Source: Pelagicoccus mobilis (lineage in GTDB: Bacteria > Verrucomicrobiota > Verrucomicrobiia > Opitutales > Opitutaceae). Taken from it: DNA of 64,000 bases. Under the pieces are notes generated by a model. It was not told the DNA's origin, searched no databases, and saw only the letters and a program-made list of their open reading frames with translations. Below are positions 56,263 through 64,000 of the stretch, in pieces. Made by a program: the position numbers and the translations under genes. Location of the stretch: positions 1 through 64,000 of the forward strand of contig NZ_JAENIL010000045.1 in the NCBI RefSeq assembly GCF_016595505.1, in the 5' to 3' direction. Each line of letters opens with the position of its first letter. The first letter of the stretch is position 1.

Positions 56263-57612
56263 ATGAGTAAGTCTCCAAACGTAATCGTTTTTTTCACCGA
56301 CCAGCAACGCTGGGATACCTCGGGCTTGCACGGCTGCCCACTGAATATCACGCCAAATTTCGACCGCATGGCGATGGAAGGCACGCACATCGATGCCTCC
56401 ATCACCTGCCAGCCCGTGTGCGGCCCCGCTCGTTCTTGTTTGCAGACAGGGATGTACGCGACCCAGACCGGTAGTTGGCGTAATGGTATTCCATTGGATA
56501 AGGATCACACAACGCTCGCTCAGTATTTCAAAGCGGGCGGTTATGACACTGGCTACATTGGCAAGTGGCATCTCGGTTCCACGATCGGCGCGGTTCCTGA
56601 AGAGGAGCGTGGTGGTTACGATCATTGGCTGGGCGCGAATCTCTTAGAGTTTGTATCCGACGCCTATGACTGCGTGCTTTTCGACAAGGACGACAAGGAA
56701 GTGAAGCTTCCTGGCTATCGCGTCGATGCGATGACCGATGCGGCCATCCGCTACATCGACGAGAAGAAGGACGAAGAGAAACCATTCTTCCTCTTCCTTT
56801 CCTACCTCGAACCGCATCATCAGAATCACTTGGACGACTACCCGCCTCCAACAGGATACCGCGACCAATACACAGGTCGTTGGACGCCACCTGACCTCCA
56901 AGCTCTTGGCGGCAGCTCAGGGCAGCACCTCGGTGGCTACTTCGGAATGGTTAAACGTTGTGACGAGGCTTTGGGCCGTATCCAAGATGCGCTACGCAGT
57001 TTGGATCTCAGTGATGATACAATCATCATGTTCACCTCTGACCACGGTTGCCATTTCAAGACTCGCAATGCCGAGTACAAGCGCTCTTGCCACGAGGCTA
57101 GCGTGCGGGTGCCGACCGCTTTTGCAGGGCCAGGCTTCCAAGGTGGCGGACGCCGTCAGGAAGTGATGAGCTTAGTGGACTTGGTTCCGACTTTGACTGA
57201 TGCCGCGGGGCTTGGAGTTCCTGAAGCGATGTCTGGTCGTTCGCTCATGCCAGTGTTGAGAGGCGAATCCAAGGACTGGGCCAATGAAGCTCTGATTCAA
57301 GTTTCCGAGTCGCAGTGTGGCCGAGCCATCCGCACCAAGCGATGGAAGTACGGAGTTGTCGCTCCGGATGTCGATGGCGGTGCAGTTCCGTCGGCTGAGA
57401 CTTACAAGGAAACATTCCTCTACGATTTGGAGTCAGATCCGTACGAACTTCAGAATTTGATCGATTGCGAGTCCCATGAACCGGTTGCTGAAATCCTTCG
57501 CGGGAAGTTGCTAGGAGCAATGGAACGGGCAGGGGAAGAGCGTCCGAATATTCAATTGCAGACGCGTGATCGAGTAACGCAACGAAAGGTCTCGGTAAGC
57601 GAGGTATATTAG
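56263..57612 (+). CDS. cytoplasmic S1 sulfatase
   Basis: A 449-residue sulfatase without a signal peptide (MSKSPNVIVFFTDQQRWDTSG). ITCQPVCGPARSCLQTGMY has the formylglycine Cys near 53 with Ala at the fourth position (CGPAR). YDTGYIGKWHLGST, FLFLSYLEPHHQNH and IMFTSDHGCHFKTRNAEYKRSCHEASVRVP complete the active site. It sits 50 bases after the GH27-like gene, probably in one transcript, and would desulfate an imported galactoside. The stop TAG is followed without a gap by GTAGGGC of an inverted repeat pair. Confidence 0.92.
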   Translation: MSKSPNVIVFFTDQQRWDTSGLHGCPLNITPNFDRMAMEGTHIDASITCQPVCGPARSCLQTGMYATQTGSWRNGIPLDKDHTTLAQYFKAGGYDTGYIGKWHLGSTIGAVPEEERGGYDHWLGANLLEFVSDAYDCVLFDKDDKEVKLPGYRVDAMTDAAIRYIDEKKDEEKPFFLFLSYLEPHHQNHLDDYPPPTGYRDQYTGRWTPPDLQALGGSSGQHLGGYFGMVKRCDEALGRIQDALRSLDLSDDTIIMFTSDHGCHFKTRNAEYKRSCHEASVRVPTAFAGPGFQGGGRRQEVMSLVDLVPTLTDAAGLGVPEAMSGRSLMPVLRGESKDWANEALIQVSESQCGRAIRTKRWKYGVVAPDVDGGAVPSAETYKETFLYDLESDPYELQNLIDCESHEPVAEILRGKLLGAMERAGEERPNIQLQTRDRVTQRKVSVSEVY

Positions 57613-57686
57613 GTAGGGCTCGGTCGCCGAGCGAGCTGTTGGGGTGGATCCGCCAGTTGCGGAGGGCCCGGCGGTCCCTCCCTACC
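57612..57686. repeat. BIME-like inverted pair of GGTAGGG hairpins
   Basis: Plus-strand unit 57612-57636: GGTAG foot, stem GCTCG/CGAGC, loop GTCGCCGAG. Minus-strand unit 57661-57686: stem GGAGGG/CCCTCC, loop ACCGCCGGG on the minus strand. Separated by 24 bases, between two sulfatase genes. Confidence 0.85.
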
Positions 57687-57703
57687 AATCGAAACATTAT
57701 TTC

Positions 57704-59353
57704 ATGAGTTGTAATAGACTATTGGGTACGAGCCGGCGTTTAGTCGGCTTGTTTTCTTTTATGGCGCTTTCGGTGGGATTTGCTCATGCGGAGCGTCCCA
57801 ACGTGGTGCTGATCCTTGCGGATGACCTTGGGTACAGCGATTTGGGTTGTTATGGCGGCGAAATCGAAACGCCGAACCTCGATTCGCTGGCGGAGGGCGG
57901 TTTGCGATTTTCGCATTTCTACAACACTGGAAGATGTTGGCCGTCTCGTGCTGTCTTGATGACTGGATACCACGCTCAACAAGTGGCGATGGACCCAGTG
58001 TACGGTAAAGAGTGGCCTAAGTGGACACGACTCTTGCCGCATCACCTGAAAGGGGCGGGTTACAAAAGCTACCTGAGTGGTAAGTGGCATGTGCGTCATC
58101 ACCCGAATGATCCCGTGCACAGTGGCTTCGATCGCTCGTATCGCTTAGCGGATCATGACCGTTTCTTTCATCCACGTGGTCACTTCCTCGATGATGTGAA
58201 GCTGCCGGCGGTACAATTGGATGAAGGGTATTACGCCACGGTGGCGATCACCGATTACGCGTTGGAGTTTTTGGATACGCATGAAAAGCAGCAGGATGAG
58301 GATCCGTTTTTCCTCTATCTTGGCTACACTGCGCCTCACTTCCCACTGCACGCGTTGCCGGAAGACATGGAACGTTTTCGGGGCCGCTACGATGCAGGAT
58401 GGGATGCTCTGAGAGAGGAGCGTTATGAGAAGGTCAAAGCTCTTGGATTGACCAATGGGCCGCTTGCTCGTCGCCGTGAGGATGTGCGGCCTCGTTGGTC
58501 GAAACCGGAAGAGCAACTGCAGGCTGAACTGCACCCGCAGGAAGTCGGGCGCGGTGTGGCTTGGGATACTTTGACGGATAAGCAAAAGGCATTTCAGGCG
58601 AAGAAGATGGAGGCTCATGCAGCCATGGTATACCGAATGGACCTGGAGATTGGCCGGATCCTAGAGAGTCTTCGTTCGACGGATGAGCTCGATAATACGG
58701 TGATTTTATTTATGTCCGACAATGGCGCGACTGCGGAGCAGATGATCCGTGGTGACAAAGTTCCACCTGGGGCGGAGCCGGGCTCTCCGCAGAGCTTCCT
58801 CGCATTGGGGCCCGGATGGTCGACTGCAGCAAACACGCCACTGTCTTTGCATAAGCACTGGACGCATGAAGGTGGAATCGCGTCGCCGATGATCGTGAAC
58901 TGGCCAGAACGTATAGAGAAACCGGGTACATTCAGTAATGAACCGTCGCACTTGATCGATATTGTGCCGACAATACTGGACCTCGCGGGCGCTGATCCGA
59001 TCATGAAACACAATGGTTTGAACGCGCCAGAGATGCCCGGTCTGAGTTTGAAACCGCTCTGGGAAGGGGAAGTGGACTGGGATGAGCGACCTTTGTATTT
59101 TGATCACTTTGAAAATCGTGCTCTTCGCTTGGGAGAATGGAAGGCGGTCATGCGTCGTGACAATGGCGACCAGTGGGAATTGTATCGTCTGAGCGAAGAT
59201 CGTGGTGAAACGAATGATCTTGCGGCACAGAATCCAGAAGTGCTCGATCGTCTGGTGAGCCAATGGAAGTCCTTGCGACGTGAATACAAGGTGGATGGGC
59301 TGAAGGGCCGTGATCCTGATGCGAAGGTTCATCGTCTGCACGTGGATTATTAA
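57704..59353 (+). CDS. secreted S1 sulfatase (arylsulfatase-A-like)
   Basis: About 549 residues, start at 57704 (MSCNRLLGTSRRLVGLFSFMALSVGFAHA, signal peptide); an upstream in-frame ATG would read through the repeat pair and is unlikely. PNVVLILADDLGYSDLGCYGGEIETPNLDSLAEGG and YNTGRCWPSRAVLMTGYH (formylglycine Cys near 78), SYLSGKWHVRHHP, FFLYLGYTAPHFPLHA and VILFMSDNGATAEQM define the active site. It is a paralogue of the sulfatase at 37400-39034, sharing the GRYDAGWDALREERY insertion. It removes sulfate from glycans outside the cytoplasm and is followed 45 bases later by another secreted sulfatase. Confidence 0.93.
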   Translation: MSCNRLLGTSRRLVGLFSFMALSVGFAHAERPNVVLILADDLGYSDLGCYGGEIETPNLDSLAEGGLRFSHFYNTGRCWPSRAVLMTGYHAQQVAMDPVYGKEWPKWTRLLPHHLKGAGYKSYLSGKWHVRHHPNDPVHSGFDRSYRLADHDRFFHPRGHFLDDVKLPAVQLDEGYYATVAITDYALEFLDTHEKQQDEDPFFLYLGYTAPHFPLHALPEDMERFRGRYDAGWDALREERYEKVKALGLTNGPLARRREDVRPRWSKPEEQLQAELHPQEVGRGVAWDTLTDKQKAFQAKKMEAHAAMVYRMDLEIGRILESLRSTDELDNTVILFMSDNGATAEQMIRGDKVPPGAEPGSPQSFLALGPGWSTAANTPLSLHKHWTHEGGIASPMIVNWPERIEKPGTFSNEPSHLIDIVPTILDLAGADPIMKHNGLNAPEMPGLSLKPLWEGEVDWDERPLYFDHFENRALRLGEWKAVMRRDNGDQWELYRLSEDRGETNDLAAQNPEVLDRLVSQWKSLRREYKVDGLKGRDPDAKVHRLHVDY

Positions 59354-59354
59354 G

Positions 59355-59389
59355 TTTCCCACGAAGGGCACTAAGGATCACTAAGTTTC
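59355..59389. repeat. CCCACGAAGG dispersed repeat
   Basis: TTTCCCACGAAGGGCACTAA followed by GGATCACTAAGTTT, between two sulfatase genes. Related to 5041, 35300 and 49919. Confidence 0.65.
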
Positions 59390-59398
59390 GGTTTAGAG

Positions 59399-60811
59399 AT
59401 GTTCTTGAAGATCTTTCAGTTTGTGATGATCACGTCTGCGATTTCGGTGATCGCGTCGGAAAAACCTGATGTTCTCTTTATTGTTCTCGATGATCTAAAC
59501 GACTACATCGGGGCTTACGGGAACGAGCAGGCGATTACGCCGAACCTTGACCGTTTCGCTAGCCAGTCGATGCGGTTTGATTTGGCGATGAGCGCGACGC
59601 CGCTTTGCAATCCCTCAAGAACCGCGGTCATGACGGGACTACCGGCTTACGTGACTGGGATTTACGAAAACAATCACTACTTCCGCGACTTCCCGAAGTG
59701 GGAAAATTGGGTGACCTTGCCGCAGTATTTTCGCCAGTATGGCTATCGAGCGGTTGCTGGAGGAAAGGTGTTCCATAAGCCATCCGGCCAACATGCTGAT
59801 GCACAATCGTGGGATGAGATCTACCACGACCGAAGTGGAACGATGTCGCCGCCTTTGGATAAAAAATGGGCCCACGGGATGAAGGATGAGTTTGAGCTCG
59901 ATTACTATCAGAAGGCGATCGATTGGGCTGGACTGGATGTTCCGAAAGAAGAAACCGCTGATTGGATAACGGCGGATCGAGCGGCCAAAATTTTGCAGGA
60001 GGAGCATGATCAGCCTCTGTTTTTGGCGGTAGGCATTTTTCGTCCGCATTTACCGTGGTACGCACCGCAGGAGTTCTTTGATCTGTATCCACTCGATGAG
60101 GTTACGCTACCAGAAACGGTCGTGAATGACTTGGCGGATGTCGGCCCAATCGGGCGAAGAATGGCGGGAGGGCAGGCTCAGTCCGTCATCGAAGGCAACG
60201 GAAAGTGGAAGGAAGCGGTGCAGGCGTATCTGGCCAACGTGAGCTACGCAGACGCCTGTGTTGGGCATGTCTTGGATGCACTGGAAAAGAGCGGTCGAGC
60301 GGATAACACGATCGTGGTGTTATGGAGTGATCATGGATTTCACCTGGGCGAAAAGGAACACTGGGAAAAGTACACGCTTTGGGAGCGGGCGAATCGGGCC
60401 CCGCTTATTGTTAAGGCTCCCGGTGTTACTGATGCGGGAAGCGTCTGTAGCAAGCCAGTCAGTTTGATCGATTTACAGCCGACCTTGATTGAGCTGTGCG
60501 GTTTGCCCGCACGTGACGACATTTATGGAAACAGCTTGCTGCCCTTGTTGAAGGGCGATCAGGCGAACTGGGACAAGCCGGTCTTGATGACGCATTATCC
60601 GAATAATCATGCGGTCAGGAGTGAGCGGTATCGATACATTCGCTACGCTGATGGTTTTGAGGAGCTCTACGACCATCAGGTGGATCCTAATGAATTTACT
60701 AACCTTGCAGGGAATCCGGAGTACCGCGAGGTAATGGATCGTCTAGCGAAGGAGATGCCAAAGATAAATGCTGACTGGCCCGACTATGAACGAGATTTCA
60801 ACCAACACTAG
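59399..60811 (+). CDS. secreted S1 sulfatase (iduronate-2-sulfatase-like)
   Basis: A 470-residue sulfatase with a short signal peptide (MFLKIFQFVMITSAISVIAS). PDVLFIVLDDLNDYIGAYGNEQAITPNLDRFASQSMRF and SATPLCNPSRTAVMTGLP (formylglycine Cys near 70), GYRAVAGGKVFHKPSG, LFLAVGIFRPHLPWYAPQEFFDLYP and VVLWSDHGFHLGEKEHWEKYTLWERANRAP are iduronate-2-sulfatase-like. It is close in layout to 48326-49906. It would desulfate glycan fragments in the periplasm. Its 3' end overlaps the aldo-keto reductase gene by 26 bases, showing that the two are co-transcribed. Confidence 0.93.
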   Translation: MFLKIFQFVMITSAISVIASEKPDVLFIVLDDLNDYIGAYGNEQAITPNLDRFASQSMRFDLAMSATPLCNPSRTAVMTGLPAYVTGIYENNHYFRDFPKWENWVTLPQYFRQYGYRAVAGGKVFHKPSGQHADAQSWDEIYHDRSGTMSPPLDKKWAHGMKDEFELDYYQKAIDWAGLDVPKEETADWITADRAAKILQEEHDQPLFLAVGIFRPHLPWYAPQEFFDLYPLDEVTLPETVVNDLADVGPIGRRMAGGQAQSVIEGNGKWKEAVQAYLANVSYADACVGHVLDALEKSGRADNTIVVLWSDHGFHLGEKEHWEKYTLWERANRAPLIVKAPGVTDAGSVCSKPVSLIDLQPTLIELCGLPARDDIYGNSLLPLLKGDQANWDKPVLMTHYPNNHAVRSERYRYIRYADGFEELYDHQVDPNEFTNLAGNPEYREVMDRLAKEMPKINADWPDYERDFNQH

Positions 60812-61781
60812 CGAGCTACTAGCAGGTACTGATTTACCTGTTGGCAAGCTCTGCCTCGGAACAGCGAACCTCGGTCTGAAGCAGAGCGAGTCTGAAGCCT
60901 TTGAGCTGTTGGACGCGTTTGTCGACTTGGGAGGACGATTTCTTGATACCGCTCGGGTCTATTCGGATTGGATACCAGGAGAGAAGGGACGCTGTGAGCG
61001 GATCCTTGGAGACTGGATACGCTCGCGGCCGGGAGTAACTGACAAGGTGGTGATCGCTACCAAGGGAGCTCACTACGAGTGGAGCGATAAGAGTCTGAAT
61101 CGGGTCGATCCGGTGAGTATTCGCAGCGATATCGAGACCAGTCTCGGAGTTCTCGGGCTTGAGAGGATTCCGCTTTGGTTTTTGCATCGGGATCGCCCGG
61201 ACGCTCCTGTTGAGGAAATCGTAGACTTCATGCAGCAGTTTGTGGAAGAGGGGAAGGTACGCTTCCTTGGAGTCGCAAACTGGCAGGCGGATCGCTTGTC
61301 GCAGGCGAATGAATACGCTGCGAAGAAGGGCTTGCATGGCTTCGTGGTAAACCAGCCAGGGTTTAGCTTAGGATCTTGGGCGATGTCTCAGCCGCCGGCG
61401 GATAAGACCTTGGCGACTTTGGATCGTCCCGGTTGGGAGTATCATCGCGATTCCGGGCTTTGCTTGATGCCATACTCGTCTCAGGCGAAAGGATTTTTCA
61501 GCAAAGTGCTAGCCAGCGAATACGTGAGCGAGCTATCGGAGAACGCTTACTATTCGGAAGCGAACTTGCGGGTTGCTGAGGTCGTAAAGGCGATTTGCGA
61601 GGAGCGAGGCTGCAATGCGAATGCAGTTGTGCTCGGTTATTTGAGAGGCCAGCCGTTCCCGGTGTTGCCAATAGTAGGTGCGTATACGCGGGCTATGTTG
61701 GAGGATTGTTTGGATGGGATCGAACTGGAGTTGAGTGAGAAGGAAGTGGCGTTGCTGAATCGGGCTGCCGCCTGGTATTAG
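60786..61781 (+). CDS. aldo-keto reductase
   Basis: About 331 residues; start at 60786 (MNEISTNTSELLAGT), inside the end of the sulfatase gene; an ATG six codons earlier is possible. The aldo-keto reductase TIM barrel shows LCLGTANLGL, GGRFLDTARVYSDW (catalytic Asp and Tyr), ATKGAH (Lys replacing the usual position in the active-site strand), WFLHRDRPD (catalytic His) and VRFLGVANWQADRLSQAN. AKRs reduce or oxidise sugars with NADPH. It has no signal peptide. It may process a released sugar such as an anhydro- or keto-sugar; this is inferred from the neighbourhood. It converges with the sensor kinase: their stop codons overlap by two bases. Confidence 0.88.
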   Translation: MNEISTNTSELLAGTDLPVGKLCLGTANLGLKQSESEAFELLDAFVDLGGRFLDTARVYSDWIPGEKGRCERILGDWIRSRPGVTDKVVIATKGAHYEWSDKSLNRVDPVSIRSDIETSLGVLGLERIPLWFLHRDRPDAPVEEIVDFMQQFVEEGKVRFLGVANWQADRLSQANEYAAKKGLHGFVVNQPGFSLGSWAMSQPPADKTLATLDRPGWEYHRDSGLCLMPYSSQAKGFFSKVLASEYVSELSENAYYSEANLRVAEVVKAICEERGCNANAVVLGYLRGQPFPVLPIVGAYTRAMLEDCLDGIELELSEKEVALLNRAAAWY

Positions 61782-64000
61782 CTTTGGGCTAAGTGCTTCT
61801 GGACTGTTTCGAAGAGGTTGTTGATCTGCATTGGTTTCGGGATGAATGCGTCGAATCCTGACTCTAGGGCTGCCTTACGGTCTTGTGGCATCGCGAACGC
61901 TGACTGAGCGATGATCGGTAGTGAAGGGTGCGTTTTTCGAATTTCTCTTAGTGCTTGGAGCCCGTCCATTACGGGCATTTGCATATCCATCAGTATGAGA
62001 TCTATTTGCGGGGAGTTCTCGACTTCACGTACCGCTTCCTGGCCGTGTTCTGCGTAGAGTATCCTAGCTCCTGTCTTGCTAAGGGCTGTTTCAATTACTT
62101 CGAAATTCGAGGGCTCATCTTCGACGACTAGGATTGTCCTGCCTTTCAGATCGATGCCCTTTGATGTTTGCGAGTCGGGGCGAGATGGCGCACTGCTCGG
62201 CGAGTCCACTTGCTTGTAGGGAAGATTGACTGTGAAGGTGGAACCTTTCGCAAACACCGACGTTACAGAAATTTGTCCATCTAGCAGCTCTACGAGTTTT
62301 TTTGTGATTGCCAGTCCTAAGCCTACACCACGATACAGATTTCCTTGTGGGTTTTCGATTTTCTTAAACCTGTCGAATATGCTGTCCTGGTCTTCGAGTT
62401 GTATGCCGATTCCCGTGTCGGTTACGTTTATTTGTAAGTCTGACCCGACCACCCTGCAACTTAGTTCGATAGTTCCTTCGTGTGTGTATTTTACTGCGTT
62501 GTCTAGCAGGTTCGTCAGGATCTGGTGTACCCTGATCTTGTCGGAAAGTATCCAAGGGTTGGATATCTCTTTTGTTAATGGGATGAGTTGAATTGCTTTT
62601 TTAGATTCCTGAATTCGAATTCTGTAAGTATCGTAGATGTCCGCAATCAATTCCTGGATGTCGAACGCGGTTTGTTGCAGAGTTACTTCGCCAGCTTCAA
62701 TACGGGAAAACTCGAGTATGTCATCTACAATACGGGTTAAGCTCTCGCTGCTGTTCTCTATGTGGCGTTTGAAGTTCTCTTTTTCCTCTGGGTCAAAGTC
62801 GGGTTCAGTCATAAACGCACTGAAGTTCACAATCGCGTTCAGGGGAGTTCGGATCTCATGGCTTACATTTTCGAGAAACGAGCTCTTTAGTCGGTCCGAT
62901 TCCTCTGCTTTCTCTTTGGCGACTTCTAGGTCGGCAGTACGAACTGCGACCAAGTCTTCGAGATTATCGCGGTGTCTTTGTAGCTCGTTTCTTTGCTCTT
63001 CGAGTGTAGCGTTTATTTGCCTGATTTCACTCGTTCGGCTAGAGACCGCTTTTTCGAGGATCAATTTCTCGCGTGTAATCTTTGCCAGGCGCCATTTCAT
63101 TAAGGCTGTAAAGAACGCAATTGTCGCAAAGATAAGGATGATGATGAAGAGCGGATGCGATCTTAGCGGGCGATCAATTCGGATGTTGAGGGTCTTATGA
63201 ATTGGATCCGTCGAAGCATTGTTGAGAGAGGCTTGTACTTCAAAAACGTAGTCACCAGGGGCTAGGTCGGTATAGAGTACCCTGCGCTTGGATCCCCATT
63301 TCGACCAATCTTCAGTGTATCCAAATAAACGATATCTGTACTGGTAGTGCGTAGATCTAGGGAAATCGAGTGCTGCAAACTCCACCTCGAAATATCGAGA
63401 GTTGCTGTCGAGCGCGATTTCCGGTTTGGTGGCGATCCCTTGAAGTTGTTCGCGATTGCTCAAAGTTGGGTTGTCGCTTCTCTTCAGAATTTCGAAACTC
63501 GTAATTGTCAGGTTTGGTTGAGTGTCGGCTTGAAGAACGCCGAATCGTTGTGGGTCAAAATAGATGAGCCCTTTGTTTGTTCCGAAATAGAGCATGCCAT
63601 TTGAGTGTGTCGTAGAGGCGAGGGGGCTGAAGCGATCACTTGCTAAGCCGTCTCTCTCGCTGAAGTTCTCAAATTGTTGGGAGAGTGGGTCGTATCTTTG
63701 TAGTCCGTCGAGAGTGCTAATCCAGAAGACTCCTTCAGGGCTCTCTACGATGCTGCTGATATCCCTGCTGCTAAGATTGTTTGCCTTGCTCAACGCCTGA
63801 AACTCTCGAGTTTCAGAATTCCAAGCGAATGTGCCACCGCCACGTGTTCCGACCAGCATCTCGCCGTTGTTTTTTCGACAGAGTGCTACGACGTAGTGGT
63901 GATGCAGGCCCTTATTGTTCGGCTGACCTGCTATAAAATATTCTACCTTGTCACTCTCTCTTTCGTAAAGGTAAAGTCCGCGGACGGTGCCTATCCAAAC
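61778..64000 (-). CDS. hybrid two-component sensor kinase, 5' end outside window
   Basis: The frame is open to the right edge, so the gene is truncated there; at least 741 residues are visible. Domains in order: Reg_prop/two-component propeller blades (VWIGTVRGLYLY, GEMLVGTRGGG, EGVFWISTLDGLQRY, GMLYFGTNKGLIYF), a Y_Y_Y domain (YQYRYRLFGYTEDWSKW to LAPGDYVFEVQA), one membrane helix (LFIIILIFATIAFFTALM), coiled coil, HisKA with SHEIRTPLN (phosphorylated His), HATPase (NLLDNAVKYTHEG, DTGIGI, GLGLAI) and a receiver (VVEDEP, ILMDMQMPVMDG, phosphorylated Asp, KP). It senses oligosaccharides in the periplasm in related systems. Unlike Bacteroidota hybrid regulators it ends after the receiver, with no AraC DNA-binding domain, so a separate output protein is needed. 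Confidence 0.92.
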   Translation of the reverse strand, partial: VWIGTVRGLYLYERESDKVEYFIAGQPNNKGLHHHYVVALCRKNNGEMLVGTRGGGTFAWNSETREFQALSKANNLSSRDISSIVESPEGVFWISTLDGLQRYDPLSQQFENFSERDGLASDRFSPLASTTHSNGMLYFGTNKGLIYFDPQRFGVLQADTQPNLTITSFEILKRSDNPTLSNREQLQGIATKPEIALDSNSRYFEVEFAALDFPRSTHYQYRYRLFGYTEDWSKWGSKRRVLYTDLAPGDYVFEVQASLNNASTDPIHKTLNIRIDRPLRSHPLFIIILIFATIAFFTALMKWRLAKITREKLILEKAVSSRTSEIRQINATLEEQRNELQRHRDNLEDLVAVRTADLEVAKEKAEESDRLKSSFLENVSHEIRTPLNAIVNFSAFMTEPDFDPEEKENFKRHIENSSESLTRIVDDILEFSRIEAGEVTLQQTAFDIQELIADIYDTYRIRIQESKKAIQLIPLTKEISNPWILSDKIRVHQILTNLLDNAVKYTHEGTIELSCRVVGSDLQINVTDTGIGIQLEDQDSIFDRFKKIENPQGNLYRGVGLGLAITKKLVELLDGQISVTSVFAKGSTFTVNLPYKQVDSPSSAPSRPDSQTSKGIDLKGRTILVVEDEPSNFEVIETALSKTGARILYAEHGQEAVREVENSPQIDLILMDMQMPVMDGLQALREIRKTHPSLPIIAQSAFAMPQDRKAALESGFDAFIPKPMQINNLFETVQKHLAQS

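Noticed and set aside
57644-57703. Upstream start for the sulfatase at 57704
   Set aside because: It would translate through the hairpin repeat pair and bury the signal peptide; the ATG at 57704 is followed directly by a normal signal peptide.
1-64000. tRNA, rRNA and insertion-sequence genes
   Set aside because: No cloverleaf, rRNA core segment or transposase motif was seen on either strand.

Overview
The window looks like a polysaccharide-degradation region from a marine member of the Verrucomicrobiota, probably class Opitutia. The grounds are a TonB-dependent receptor without any SusD partner and with the ELSPFSV-type N-terminus common in that group, a PEP-CTERM-like protein, weak Shine-Dalgarno sites, 11 cysteine-type S1 sulfatases, DUF1080 and DUF1593 proteins, and many intergenic palindromic repeats. 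The taxonomy is an inference. Almost every gene serves uptake and breakdown of a sulfated glycan. The substrate is not resolved: GH43 (four), GH49/GH28-like (two), GH5-like (two), GH2, GH4 and GH27-like enzymes suggest a sulfated galactan or arabinogalactan-type polymer, and no fucosidase is visible.

Layout. 1-13.8 kb is a minus-strand block: two beta-helix hydrolases, three GH43, a sulfatase, a GHL15-like protein, a sodium symporter and a LacI regulator. 13.9-27.9 kb is mostly plus-strand: secreted GH5-like enzyme and sulfatase, AraC regulator (minus), TonB receptor, then a tight four-gene cytoplasmic module (GPH symporter, two sulfatases without signal peptides, GH5-like enzyme) and an SGNH hydrolase. 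28.1-28.7 kb holds a PEP-CTERM-like gene with a sigma-54-like promoter. 29-42.7 kb is a second minus-strand block: TIM-barrel isomerase-like protein, two nucleoside-hydrolase-like proteins, GH2, DUF1080, lactonase, two sulfatases and an unrecognised alpha/alpha-barrel protein. 43-57.6 kb centres on alpha-galactoside use (GH4, GH27-like, symporters, cytoplasmic sulfatases, an IclR-type regulator) and shares a candidate operator at four or five sites. 57.7-64 kb has two more secreted sulfatases, an aldo-keto reductase and a hybrid sensor kinase cut off by the window edge.

Working model: surface and periplasmic hydrolases and sulfatases trim the polymer, the TonB receptor imports oligosaccharides over the outer membrane, GPH/MFS/SSS carriers bring still-sulfated fragments into the cytoplasm, and cytoplasmic sulfatases plus GH5-like, GH4 and GH27-like enzymes finish the job.

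Beyond the genes, three kinds of hidden structure stand out: (1) several families of REP/BIME-like hairpins whose stems covary while loops stay constant, one family of which carries a GTAG foot whose TAG serves as the stop codon of at least seven genes; (2) seven-nucleotide tandem arrays inside the signal-peptide codons of nine minus-strand secreted proteins; (3) an 18-bp palindromic operator candidate shared by the alpha-galactoside genes.
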